Source of the DNA: Streptomyces sp. CA-278952
GTDB lineage: Bacteria; Actinomycetota; Actinomycetes; Streptomycetales; Streptomycetaceae
Direction: 5' to 3'
Assembly (NCBI RefSeq): GCF_028747205.1
Contig: NZ_CP112880.1
Span: 7,723,501-7,787,500, forward strand
Length of the DNA: 64,000 nucleotides
Shown here: positions 45,009-52,955 of the stretch, piece after piece
Layout: each line of letters begins with the position of its first letter
How positions within the stretch are numbered: position 1 is the stretch's first letter
Notes under the pieces: model-generated
Told to the model about the DNA's origin: nothing
Database searches by the model: none
Seen by the model: only the letters and a program-made list of their open reading frames with translations
Program-made: the position numbers and the translations under genes

Positions 45009-45022
45009 GGTCTCTCATTTCT
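45009..45022 (+). promoter_or_regulatory. Second copy of the 14-bp shared motif
   Basis: GGTCTCTCATTTCT is identical to 35533-35546 and is again followed within 11 bp by TGACGA. It lies 57 bp upstream of the metallopeptidase start and 157 bp upstream of the binding-protein homologue. Confidence 0.35.
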
Positions 45023-45178
45023 AACACTCCGTGACGAGGGTTGCCCGCCGTGCCCGAAACCGGTTGACGGCCGTTTGTTCCCTGGCCGGAGGGGTGTGGC
45101 AGCGGGGAGGTGGGCAGGTACACGTGTACGAACTCGCACGAATGGAACGGCAGTCGGCGGCAGAGGGGCGTGTGTGAC

Positions 45179-46051
45179 GTGACGGAGCAGAGCGAATGGC
45201 GGTTCTCCGACGACCGGGGTCAGCAGTCGACGGCACCCAGGCCGCCCGGGCGGGTGCTGGCCTACGTCCAGGCCGGTGCCACCCTGTGGGACCTGGGAAT
45301 CCGGCCGGTGGGGATCTTCGGCTCCGGCCACGACGGACCGGACCCCGACACGGCGAAGACCGGGACCCTGCCGCTGGGCGAGGTGGTGTACGCCGGTGCG
45401 GGAGCGGCCCTGGACGTCGAACGGCTGCTGAGCACCGGGCCGGACCTCGTGGTGGCCGTCAGTTACGGCGGCGGCCATGTCTACGGGCTGACCCCCGAGA
45501 CGGCCAAGCCCTTGGAGGAGAGGGTTCCGGTGGTCGTCCTCGACGTCAGCCAGGCCCGTACGTTCGGTGAGATCGGCGAGCGGTTCGCCGAACTGGCCCG
45601 CTCGCTCGGCGCCACGGCCCGGCCGGGCGCCGACCGGGACCTGGACGCCGCCCGGGAGCGGCTGCGCTCCGTGGTCGCCGCCACGTCCGTCGAAGCGCCC
45701 CGGGTGCTCGCCCTCTCCCCGGCCGGCCCGGACCAGGCGCATGTCGCGCGCCCCAAGATGTGGCCCGAGCTGCGCGTGCTGACCGAACTGGGCGTCCAGG
45801 TCGTGGAGCCGGCCGAGGGCCCGGGGGCCAACTGGTCCACGCTCGGCCGCTCCGACACCTTCGCGCTGCGCCCCGAGGTGATCCTGACGGACATCCGCGC
45901 CCACGCGGCCCCGCTGGAGGAGCTGCGGGGGAGCGAGGGCGTGTCGACGCCCGTCGTCCCGTGGAACCCCGAGCCCCTCTACGGGCCCCGCGACCATGCC
46001 CGGTTCCTGGGCCTGGTCGCGGACGCCCTGGAGGCGGCGCGGGCGAGCTGA
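45179..46051 (+). CDS. Siderophore-binding-protein homologue without a signal peptide
   Basis: This 290-aa protein has a class III (FhuD/BtuF-like) binding fold: VLAYVQAGATLWDLGIRPVGIFG near residues 23-45, LDVERLLSTGPDLVVAVSYGGG near 79-100 and LRPEVILTDIRAH near 230-242. Unlike the importer receptor at 27644, it has no signal peptide or lipobox from GTG 45179, and none in the upstream frame. It therefore appears cytoplasmic. No permease or ATPase is adjacent. It may bind or release a ferric siderophore or cofactor inside the cell, or be a decayed receptor. Domain assignment is good; function is uncertain. Confidence 0.75.
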   Translation: MTEQSEWRFSDDRGQQSTAPRPPGRVLAYVQAGATLWDLGIRPVGIFGSGHDGPDPDTAKTGTLPLGEVVYAGAGAALDVERLLSTGPDLVVAVSYGGGHVYGLTPETAKPLEERVPVVVLDVSQARTFGEIGERFAELARSLGATARPGADRDLDAARERLRSVVAATSVEAPRVLALSPAGPDQAHVARPKMWPELRVLTELGVQVVEPAEGPGANWSTLGRSDTFALRPEVILTDIRAHAAPLEELRGSEGVSTPVVPWNPEPLYGPRDHARFLGLVADALEAARAS

Positions 46052-46057
46052 GCGAGA

Positions 46058-46110
46058 GCGCTGTCGCCGGGCGCTGTCACAGGGGCGCTGTTGCTGGGTG
46101 CTGTTACGGG
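46058..46110. repeat. Four degenerate 13-14-bp repeats between convergent genes
   Basis: GCGCTGT or GTGCTGT recurs at 46058, 46071, 46085 and 46098, each followed by a short G-rich spacer. The array begins 6 bp after the binding-protein homologue stop and runs into the last codons of the SnoaL-like gene on the other strand. Confidence 0.6.
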
Positions 46111-46529
46111 GCGGGTACGAGGCCGTCGGCGACCAGGCCGGTGAGCACGGCCTCGCCCAGCGCCTGGACGGCGGACTGCGGGCGGACCATCACGGTGAAC
46201 TCCTTGATGCGTCCGTCCTCGTCCAGGTGCAGCAGGTCGATGCCGTGGATCTCCCGGCCGCCGACCGTCGCCCGGAAGAGCAGGACCGCCGACGGGGCCT
46301 CGGCCCCGTCGGCGCTCGTCTGCGAGGCACCCGCGAACTCACCGACGTAGCGGAAGTCCTCGAAGGTGCGCAGCAGGACCCCGAAGAGGCCCAGGACCAT
46401 CGGCCTGCCCTCGAACGGGGTGAACTTCACCGGGCTGTAGAGCCGGATGTCCTCGGTGAACAGATCATCGAGGGCGCCAAGGTCGCGGCGGTCGACGGCG
46501 GCGCGGAATCGCTCCACTGTGGTGGTCAT
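46104..46529 (-). CDS. SnoaL-like/NTF2-fold protein
   Basis: This 141-aa cytoplasmic protein has the cone-shaped NTF2-like fold. VERFRAAVDRRDLGALDDLFTEDI (residues 5-28) and a FTVMVRPQSAV strand near 112-122 are typical of SnoaL-like polyketide cyclases and limonene-epoxide-hydrolase relatives. The catalytic residue cannot be assigned. ATG 46529 has AAGGAGG upstream. It faces a PadR-type repressor across a gap with a duplicated palindrome, so PadR probably controls it; a detoxification role is the usual reading of such pairs. Confidence 0.82.
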   Translation of the reverse strand: MTTTVERFRAAVDRRDLGALDDLFTEDIRLYSPVKFTPFEGRPMVLGLFGVLLRTFEDFRYVGEFAGASQTSADGAEAPSAVLLFRATVGGREIHGIDLLHLDEDGRIKEFTVMVRPQSAVQALGEAVLTGLVADGLVPAP

Positions 46530-46578
46530 GTGGTGTGTCCTCCTTGGTGAGGCGCGTCCTCACCGGGGCGCGCTGCAT

Positions 46579-46610
46579 AGTCATCAAAGTGACTAGTCAG
46601 TTTCATGACT
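46579..46610. promoter_or_regulatory. Duplicated palindromic operator between SnoaL-like and PadR genes
   Basis: Two 16-bp inverted repeats lie directly end to end: AGTCATCAAAGTGACT (46579-46594) and AGTCAGTTTCATGACT (46595-46610), each AGTCA-N6-TGACT. This is a textbook arrangement for cooperative dimer binding. It overlaps the ATG at 46605, which argues that this ATG is not the PadR start. Confidence 0.75.
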
Positions 46611-46682
46611 ATCATGGAGGCCGGTGTTCCGGACAGGGGTGGGCGGGATGTGCCCGGCCGCGGTGGAGAGGGAGACGGTCCG

Positions 46683-47255
46683 ATGGCGTTGCGCCACGCG
46701 GTGCTGGCGGCACTGCTCGACGAGGAACTGAGCGGCTACCAGGTGACGAAGGCGTTCGCGGCGGGCGTCGCGAACTTCTGGCACGCCCTGCCGCAGCAGG
46801 TCTACGCGGAGCTGGCCAGGCTGGAGAAGGAGGGTCTGGTCGCCGGGCGCGAGGTCGTCCAGGAGGCGCGTCCCAACAAGCGGCTGTTCCGCGTCACCGG
46901 CGAGGGGCTGGCCGAGCTGGAGAGCTTCGCGTCCGCCGCCGCCAAACCCTCGTTCCTGCGGGAGGATCTGCTGGTCCAGGTCCAGGCCGCCGACCACCTC
47001 GACACCGACGTGCTGATCGAGCGGCTCACCGAACGGTACGCGTTCGCCGAGGCCAAGGCCGCGCTGTTCGAGGAGCAGCTGCGCACGATGCGCGGGGAGC
47101 GCGGCGAGGCGGAGTTCCTGCTCCGCGGCGCACGGGTCGGCCCGTACCTCACCTGCCGACGGGGGCGGGACTTCGAACGGGCCAACCGTGACTGGTGCCG
47201 GGACGTGGTGGAGGTCCTCCGGGCGCGGCGGGAGGCCGGCGCCGCCGGGTCGTGA
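46683..47255 (+). CDS. PadR-family transcriptional regulator
   Basis: This 190-aa winged-helix repressor has the PadR N-terminal domain at residues 2-75 (ALRHAVLAALLDEELSGYQV; LEKEGLVAGREVV) and a C-terminal coiled dimerisation domain (about 100-185, Virul_fac-type). The start is set at ATG 46683, with GAGGGAG upstream, because the alternative ATG 46605 falls inside the operator and its extra 26 residues are Gly/Arg-rich. It is divergent from the SnoaL-like gene, with its likely operator at 46579-46610. The effector is unknown, often a phenolic or drug in this family. Confidence 0.9.
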   Translation: MALRHAVLAALLDEELSGYQVTKAFAAGVANFWHALPQQVYAELARLEKEGLVAGREVVQEARPNKRLFRVTGEGLAELESFASAAAKPSFLREDLLVQVQAADHLDTDVLIERLTERYAFAEAKAALFEEQLRTMRGERGEAEFLLRGARVGPYLTCRRGRDFERANRDWCRDVVEVLRARREAGAAGS

Positions 47256-47278
47256 CGGGCGCCGCTCCGGGACCCCGT

Positions 47279-47310
47279 CAGGTTTCCAAGGTCCCTGGCC
47301 AGGTTTCCAA
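47279..47310. promoter_or_regulatory. Paired 11-bp direct repeats upstream of the ArsR-type gene
   Basis: CAGGTTTCCAA occurs at 47279-47289 and 47300-47310, exactly 21 bp apart (two helical turns), 22 bp upstream of the -35 box. TTTGGGAAA just downstream (47331-47339) is a partial inverted copy. Together these look like an autoregulatory operator. Confidence 0.5.
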
Positions 47311-47331
47311 AAAATATTCTGCAAAAATACT

Positions 47332-47367
47332 TTGGGAAAGTGCTCCTGTCGTCCTACGCTGATGTCA
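47332..47367 (+). promoter_or_regulatory. Leaderless promoter of the ArsR-MFS-PfkB operon
   Basis: TTGGGA (47332-47337) and TACGCT (47355-47360) are separated by exactly 17 bp. The ATG at 47367 lies 6 nt after the -10 box, so transcription should begin at or next to the start codon. No ribosome-binding site is present, as expected for a leaderless message. Confidence 0.65.
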
Positions 47368-48044
47368 TGGACAGCGAAGACGGTCGTCGCGTACTCGATC
47401 CGGCGCAGGAGGGGGCCGCCCTGAAGGCCCTCACCCACCCCCTGCGCCTCACCCTGCTCGGACTGCTGCGGCAGCACGGCCCGGCCACCGCCAGCGAGCT
47501 CGCGGCCAGGACGGGGGAGTCCTCGGCCTCCACCAGCTACCACCTGAGGGTGCTCGCCAAATACGCCTTCGTCACCGAGGCCGAACACCGTGACAGCCGG
47601 GAACGGCGCTGGAAATCCGTGCACACCATGACCTCGTGGAGCAACGAGGCGATGCACCGCAGCCCCGGCGGCAGCACGATCCTCAGCGTTCTGCACCGCC
47701 GCCAGATCGAGCACCTCCAGCGGTCCCTGGACCGCCACGAGGCGGACCTGGAGAGCGGCCGTCTGGGTGAGGAGTGGCAGGAGCCGTCGGGCGTCAGCGA
47801 CTCGATGCCCCGGCTGACCCCCGAGTCTCTCGCCGAGTTGTGGGAGGCGATCCAGACGAAGACGGACGAACTGACCGCCCGTGATGCCGGGAACCCCCGG
47901 GCCGAGCAGGTCGTCCTCTTCACCGCCGGGCTGCCGCTGGCCCCGGAGCCGGTGGGCGGTCAGGAACAGGCGGACGCCCCCGCCGGACCCGATGCCCCGG
48001 ACGCCGGAGCCCCGGACGTCCCCGCTGCCGGAGATGCCTCATGA
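47367..48044 (+). CDS. ArsR-type winged-helix regulator
   Basis: This 225-aa protein has an HTH_20/ArsR-like winged helix at about residues 15-90 (LKALTHPLRLTLLGLLRQHG; SASTSYHLRVLAKYAFV). A C-terminal region follows that is alpha-helical and then Pro/Ala/Asp-rich (PAGPDAPDAGAPDVPAA). No metal-binding Cys motif is present, so it is not a metal sensor of the classic kind. It is translationally coupled by ATGA to an MFS exporter, a common pairing where the regulator controls drug efflux. The start is ATG 47367, on a leaderless promoter. Confidence 0.85.
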   Translation: MDSEDGRRVLDPAQEGAALKALTHPLRLTLLGLLRQHGPATASELAARTGESSASTSYHLRVLAKYAFVTEAEHRDSRERRWKSVHTMTSWSNEAMHRSPGGSTILSVLHRRQIEHLQRSLDRHEADLESGRLGEEWQEPSGVSDSMPRLTPESLAELWEAIQTKTDELTARDAGNPRAEQVVLFTAGLPLAPEPVGGQEQADAPAGPDAPDAGAPDVPAAGDAS

Positions 48045-49510
48045 CCGGCGCGCCGGTCGTCGCCGTCCCCGCCCCGGGCAGTGGCGTCGACGAGGCGACC
48101 GCGCGCCGTCGGTTCGTCACGGTCTCCTTCCTCTTCTGGCTCCCCATCGGCATGTCCATCGCGACAGGAGTCCTCCTCTTCACCGAACGGGGCATGGGCC
48201 TCGCCGCCATCGCCGGCTTCTACGCGGTGCACTCCCTCACGGCCGCCGCGATGGAACTGCCCACCGGCGGCCTCTCCGACGTCATCGGACGGCGCCCCGT
48301 CCTGGCCATCGCCGGGCTGCTCAACCTGACCGCCTTCACCCTCATCGGCCTCGGTGCGGCGGGCTGGGCCATCGCTCTCGGCATGGGGCTGATGGGCCTG
48401 GCCCGCGCCCTGTCCAGCGGTCCCGCAGAGGCCTGGTACGTCGACACCGTCCACGCCCACGCGGGACCCGGCGCCGATCTGCGTACGGGGCTGGCGCGCG
48501 GCGGCTCCGCCACCTCGGCCGCCCTCGCGCTCGGCACCCTGCTCGGCGGCGGGCTCCCCTGGCTGCTCGGGCTCGCACCCGGCCTGGGGGAGTGGCTGGC
48601 CGACACGACCGGCGGGCTCGTGATCCTGCTCTCCGTGCCCGCCCTGCTCGGCGCGCTGGTCGAGGTCGTCTTCGTGCTCTACGTGCTGAGCGCCCTGACC
48701 GAACCGCCCCGGCCCCGGGCGGGTGTGCGAGGGGTCGTGGGCGGGGTGCCCGCCGCCATCGCCGCCGGGCTCCGGCTCGGCGCCCGGGACGCCCTGATCC
48801 GGCGCATCCTGCTGACCGCGAGCGCCGCGGGTGCCGCGCTCGCGGCCGTCGAACTGCTCACCCCCGGCCGGGCCGCCGCCCTCATGGGGACGGCCGAATC
48901 CGGGGCCCTGGTCTTCGCGGGGCTCGCCTGCGCCGGGTTCCTCTGCTCCGCCCTGGGAAGTCAACTCGCCCCGCTCGTCGCCCGGTTCGCCGGCAGCAGT
49001 GAGCGCGCGGTGCTCGTGAGCCTCGGGCTGGTGACGCTGGGGCTGACCCTGCTCGGCCTCACCGCGCACTCGATGAGCCCCCTCGCCATGGCGGCGGCCG
49101 TCACCGGCTACGGGCTGGTGTACCTGGGCCTGGGAGCCGCGGGCCCCAACGAGAACGACCTGCTGCACCGCCGGGTCGACGCCTCGGGTCGCGCCACCGC
49201 CCTCTCCATCCAGTCGCTCTCCCTGCAACTGGTCGCCGCCGGCGCGGGACTGGCCGCCGGTACCCTGCCGCCGGGCCCGCTGCCCTGGCTGCTGGCAGCC
49301 ACGGCGGTGCTGGCCGGGGCCCTTCTCTGGCTCCGCCGGGCCGCCCCCGCGAAGCCGCTCCTCGGGCCGGCTCGGCTCGGCCACGACGAGCCTCCCCCGG
49401 AGAACACGCCCCCTTCGACGCCGGTGCCCGCCCCCGCGAGCGGCGGCACCGCCGGACAACTCCCCGATACGGCAACCCAGGAGACCCGCCCCCATGCCCG
49501 ACCGCTTTGA
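48041..49510 (+). CDS. MFS transporter
   Basis: This 489-aa membrane protein has repeated hydrophobic helices. The MFS loop 2-3 motif appears as GGLSDVIGRRPVL near residues 77-89. SSGPAEAWYVDTVH near 125-138 is seen in YqjV/TetA-like exporters. The last 60 residues are a Pro/Ala-rich cytoplasmic tail. It starts in an ATGA overlap with the ArsR-type gene and its 3' end overlaps the sugar-kinase start by 17 bp. It is probably a multidrug or metabolite exporter repressed by the upstream regulator. Confidence 0.87.
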   Translation: MTGAPVVAVPAPGSGVDEATARRRFVTVSFLFWLPIGMSIATGVLLFTERGMGLAAIAGFYAVHSLTAAAMELPTGGLSDVIGRRPVLAIAGLLNLTAFTLIGLGAAGWAIALGMGLMGLARALSSGPAEAWYVDTVHAHAGPGADLRTGLARGGSATSAALALGTLLGGGLPWLLGLAPGLGEWLADTTGGLVILLSVPALLGALVEVVFVLYVLSALTEPPRPRAGVRGVVGGVPAAIAAGLRLGARDALIRRILLTASAAGAALAAVELLTPGRAAALMGTAESGALVFAGLACAGFLCSALGSQLAPLVARFAGSSERAVLVSLGLVTLGLTLLGLTAHSMSPLAMAAAVTGYGLVYLGLGAAGPNENDLLHRRVDASGRATALSIQSLSLQLVAAGAGLAAGTLPPGPLPWLLAATAVLAGALLWLRRAAPAKPLLGPARLGHDEPPPENTPPSTPVPAPASGGTAGQLPDTATQETRPHARPL

Positions 49511-50426
49511 TCCGCTGGTCATCGGCGAATGCGTCGCCGACATCGTCCGGCTGCCGGAGGAGCCCGACCGGGTCCACCCGGGCGGCAGCCCCGCGAACGT
49601 CGCGTACGGCCTGGCTCGCCTCGGCCACGACACCACCCTCCTCACCCAGTTGGGACCGGACGCCCACGGGCGGCTCATCCGGGACCACCTGACCGCCGCC
49701 GGGGTCGAGGTCCGCACCGACGACGCCACCGGCCCCACCCCGTCGGCGGCCGTCACCCTCGACGACCACGGGCACGCCACGTACGCCTTCGAGGTGGGCT
49801 GGACCCTGGGCCCGGTCGTCCTCGACCGGGTGCCGCTCCATGTCCACACGGGTTCGATCGCGGCCGTCGTCGAGCCCGGGGCCGCGACGGTCCTGGCCGC
49901 AGTGGAGTCGCTGCGGGCCGGTGCCACCGTCAGCTACGACCCCAATGTGCGGACCGAGTTGATGGGCGAGCGCGCCCGGGCCCTGGCTCGCGTCGAGCGC
50001 TGCGTCGCGCTGAGCGACGTGGTGAAGGCCAGCGACGAGGACCTGACGTGGCTGTACCCGGACGAGCGCGCGGAGCAGGTGGCCGAGCGGTGGCTCGCGG
50101 CCGGCCCCGCGCTCGTCCTTGTCACCCGGGGCGGGGCGGGCGCGTTCGCCCTGTTCGCCGACGGCCGTGCCGTCGCCGAAGCGCTGCGGGTCGACGTCGT
50201 CGACACCGTCGGGGCGGGCGACGCGTTCATGTCGGGGACGCTCCACGCCCTCGCCGCGCACGGCCTCCTCGGCCCCGGCGCCCGTGACCGGCTGCACGCC
50301 ATGGACCGGGACACCGTCACCGACGTCCTGCGCCACGCGGTCGCCTCCGCCGCCGTGACCGTCTCCCGGGCCGGGGCCAACCCGCCCGGCGCGGACGAGC
50401 TCCGCGAGGCGCTCGACAACACCTGA
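49494..50426 (+). CDS. PfkB-family carbohydrate kinase (fructokinase-like)
   Basis: This 310-aa cytoplasmic kinase phosphorylates a sugar or nucleoside with ATP. The ribokinase-fold markers are GGSPANVAYGLARLG (signature 1, about residues 30-44), YDPNVRTELM near 146-155 and DTVGAGDAFMSGTL (signature 2, with the catalytic Asp near 244). The C-terminus ends at ADELREAL. It is encoded with a 17-bp overlap after the MFS gene. Fructokinase is the closest match by motif context, but the substrate is not certain. Confidence 0.88.
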   Translation: MPDRFDPLVIGECVADIVRLPEEPDRVHPGGSPANVAYGLARLGHDTTLLTQLGPDAHGRLIRDHLTAAGVEVRTDDATGPTPSAAVTLDDHGHATYAFEVGWTLGPVVLDRVPLHVHTGSIAAVVEPGAATVLAAVESLRAGATVSYDPNVRTELMGERARALARVERCVALSDVVKASDEDLTWLYPDERAEQVAERWLAAGPALVLVTRGGAGAFALFADGRAVAEALRVDVVDTVGAGDAFMSGTLHALAAHGLLGPGARDRLHAMDRDTVTDVLRHAVASAAVTVSRAGANPPGADELREALDNT

Positions 50427-50526
50427 CGCCACGTCATGACCCGTTCGGCGCAGTCGAACGCATCCTCGTGAGACGTTCCGCCGTTCGTCAACCGGATGCA
50501 GTACGACAACGGGATCGGGGCAACGG

Positions 50527-51642
50527 GTGGCGAGGCGACGGGTGGCCGACAGCGGTACGGAGCCGGGGACGCGGGCGGGCGTCTTAGGGGCCGGGGCGCG
50601 CACGGCGGTGCTGGAGAGCGTGGCGGGATGGGTGCCGGGGGAGCCGATCGGCAACGACCGGCTCCCCGCGGACTGGGACGTCGACGACGCCTGGGTCCGC
50701 CGCCGCACCGGCATCGGCAGCCGGCACCGCGCCGGACCGGGCGTCGCCACCGGGGACCTCGCCTACGAGGCGGCCTCCCGGCTGCTGGTCCGCGACCCGG
50801 CGGCGGGGGAGGTGGACGCGGTGGTCCTCGCCACCGCCACCCCCGACCACCTCTGTCCGGGCACCGCCCCCGCGCTGGCGGCCCGGCTCGGGCTCGGCAC
50901 CGTACCGGCCCTGGACATCGCCGCCGTGTGCAGCGGCTTCGTCTACGGACTCGCCGTCTGCCACGGGCTGGTCGCCTCGGGCCTCTACGACCGGGTCCTG
51001 CTGGTCGGCGCCGACGCCTACTCGACCTGGCTCGACCCGGCCGACCGCTCGGCGGGCGTCGTCTTCGGCGACGGGGCGGGCGCCGCCCTGGTGGCGGCCG
51101 GGCGCCTGGGCGATCCCGGGGAACTGCTCGCGTTCGACCTGGGCAGCGACGGCACGGGCTACGACCTGATCACCGTCCCCGGCGGCGGGGCCCGCGCGCG
51201 GGCGAGCGGAAAGCCGCCGGCCCCGGACGACGGGTTCTTCCGCATGCAGGGCGGCACCGTCTACCAGCACGCCGTCGAGCGGATGACCGGCTCCTGCCGG
51301 ACGCTCCTGGACCGGGTCGGCTGGGACCCGGCCGAGGTCGACCGGTTCGTGCCGCACCAGGCCAACGCCCGGATCCTGCACGCCGTCGCGGAGCGGGTCG
51401 GCATCGCCCCGCAGCGCTGCGTCACCCATGTGGAGCGGGTCGGCAACACCGGCGCCGCCTCCATCCCGCTGGCCCTGGCCGACGAGGCGGGCCGAGGTCG
51501 CCTCCGCTCCGGCGACCGGGTGCTGCTCACCGCCTTCGGGGGCGGACTGACCTGGGGTTCGGCGGCACTTCGCTGGCCGGGGGCCCCGGGGACCATTTCC
51601 ACGGATTCTACGGAAGGAACACAGCATGTCGCTCCCCGCTGA
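50527..51642 (+). CDS. Beta-ketoacyl-ACP synthase III (FabH-like), first gene of a fatty-acyl operon
   Basis: This 371-aa condensing enzyme starts a chain by joining an acyl-CoA to malonyl-ACP. The triad is intact: Cys in DIAAVCSGFVYG near 136, His in VPHQANARIL near 280, Asn in RVGNTGAASIP near 310. GTG 50527 is the likely start; an N-terminal extension of about 25 residues precedes the thiolase fold. It lies in a five-gene same-strand set with two FabF-like KAS, an acyl-CoA oxidase and an ACP, and overlaps the next gene by 17 bp. This is the composition of the lipid-tail genes (fabH4, fabF3, hxcO, ACP) of the calcium-dependent antibiotic cluster. Confidence 0.9.
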   Translation: MARRRVADSGTEPGTRAGVLGAGARTAVLESVAGWVPGEPIGNDRLPADWDVDDAWVRRRTGIGSRHRAGPGVATGDLAYEAASRLLVRDPAAGEVDAVVLATATPDHLCPGTAPALAARLGLGTVPALDIAAVCSGFVYGLAVCHGLVASGLYDRVLLVGADAYSTWLDPADRSAGVVFGDGAGAALVAAGRLGDPGELLAFDLGSDGTGYDLITVPGGGARARASGKPPAPDDGFFRMQGGTVYQHAVERMTGSCRTLLDRVGWDPAEVDRFVPHQANARILHAVAERVGIAPQRCVTHVERVGNTGAASIPLALADEAGRGRLRSGDRVLLTAFGGGLTWGSAALRWPGAPGTISTDSTEGTQHVAPR

Positions 51643-52882
51643 TCAGGGCACCGAGGCCGGAGCCGGCACCGCCATCGCGGTGACGGGGGTCGGCCTGGTG
51701 ACACCCGCAGGGGCGGACGAGCACAGCTTCTGGGAGAGGCTGTGCTCCGGGCACTCCACCGCCCGGCGGTGCGAGGAACTGGCCGGTCTGCCGGTCGACT
51801 TCGCCTGCCCGGTGGACGGCATCGACCTGGACGAGGCAGTGGGCGGCCGGTCGGTGTGGCGGATGGCCCGGTTCGTGAAGCTGGCACTGGTGGCCGCCCG
51901 GCAGGCCGTCGCCGACGCGGGCCTCGACCCGGCACGGTGGGACGGCAGCCGGGTCGGGGTGGTCCTCGGCGTCGGCGTCGGCGGCGTCTCCGTCCTGGTG
52001 GACAACGCGGCCAAGCTGGCGGCCTCGGGCCCCGAGGCGGTCTCCCCGCTGCTCGTCCCGATGATGATCCCGAACGCGGCGGCGGGCGAGGTCGCCATCG
52101 CGCTGAAGGCGGGTGGCCCCAGCCTCGCCCCCGCCACCGCCTGCGCCTCCGGGGCCACCGCCGTCGCGGTCGCCCGCGACCTGCTGCTCGGCGGCAGCTG
52201 CGACGTGGTGGTGGCGGGCGGTGCGGAGTCGGTGCTGACCCCGCTGGTGGTCACCGCCTTCGCCCGGATGGGCGCGCTCTCCACCCGCACCGGCGACCCG
52301 GCCGGCGCGTCCCGCCCGTTCGCCGCCGACCGGGACGGTTTCGTCATCGGCGAGGGCGCCGCCATGCTCGTCCTGGAGCGCGAGAGTGCGGCCCGCGCCC
52401 GGGGCCGTCGTCCGCGTGCCCTGCTCACCGGGGCCGGGTCCAGCACGGACGCCCACCACCCCACCGCCCCGGCCCCCGACGGGTACGGCGCCCAGCGGGC
52501 GGTCCAGGCGGCGCTGGACCAGGCGGGCTGGGCCCCGTCCGACGTCGACCACATCAACGCCCACGGGACTTCCACACCCCTCAACGACGCCATGGAGACC
52601 GCCCTCATCTCCCGGCTCTTCCCGCACCGGCCGCCGGTGACCGCCCCCAAGGGGGTCGTCGGGCACACCCTGGCCGCGGCGGGCGCGATCGAGGCGGTGG
52701 CCACCGTCCTGACGCTGGAACGTTGCGCCATCCCGCCGATCGCCAACCTGGACGCGTTCCCCGACGCCTTCCCGCTCGACTGCGTGACGAAGGAGCCCCG
52801 TCAGCAACGGGTCGAGACGGCACTCAGCCACTCCTTCGGCTTCGGCGGCCACAACGTCGCCCTCGCCTTCCAACGCGCCTGA
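51626..52882 (+). CDS. Beta-ketoacyl-ACP synthase II (FabF-like), copy 1
   Basis: This 418-aa elongating condensing enzyme has a complete catalytic set: Cys in ATACASGATA near 172, His in NAHGTSTP near 312, His in GVVGHTLAAAG near 346, plus the gating HSFGFGGHN motif near the C-terminus. Because the active Cys is present it is not a chain-length-factor-type partner. ATG 51626 has GGAA upstream and overlaps the FabH gene. It is about as long as, and clearly homologous to, the second KAS at 55361. It probably extends the starter by one or two malonyl units. Confidence 0.92.
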   Translation: MSLPADQGTEAGAGTAIAVTGVGLVTPAGADEHSFWERLCSGHSTARRCEELAGLPVDFACPVDGIDLDEAVGGRSVWRMARFVKLALVAARQAVADAGLDPARWDGSRVGVVLGVGVGGVSVLVDNAAKLAASGPEAVSPLLVPMMIPNAAAGEVAIALKAGGPSLAPATACASGATAVAVARDLLLGGSCDVVVAGGAESVLTPLVVTAFARMGALSTRTGDPAGASRPFAADRDGFVIGEGAAMLVLERESAARARGRRPRALLTGAGSSTDAHHPTAPAPDGYGAQRAVQAALDQAGWAPSDVDHINAHGTSTPLNDAMETALISRLFPHRPPVTAPKGVVGHTLAAAGAIEAVATVLTLERCAIPPIANLDAFPDAFPLDCVTKEPRQQRVETALSHSFGFGGHNVALAFQRA

Positions 52883-52901
52883 TCCACAGGGGCATTTCGG
52901 G

Positions 52902-52923
52902 ACGGCGAGGGTGTCCTCGCCGT
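52902..52923. terminator. Perfect 9-bp hairpin between KAS and acyl-CoA oxidase genes
   Basis: ACGGCGAGG (52902-52910) and CCTCGCCGT (52915-52923) flank a GTGT loop, followed by TCCTT. It lies 20 bp after the KAS stop. It may split the operon into two transcripts, with a new promoter in the AT-rich 52924-52955 stretch. It also makes the in-frame GTG 52911 (in the loop) an unlikely start. Confidence 0.55.
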
Positions 52924-52955
52924 TCCTTGATCGTTACTTTGTTGTGACCGTAATC

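Noticed and set aside
50496..51683. Second long plus-strand frame over the FabH gene
   Set aside because: Arg/Gly-rich out-of-frame translation; the FabH frame has the full catalytic triad.
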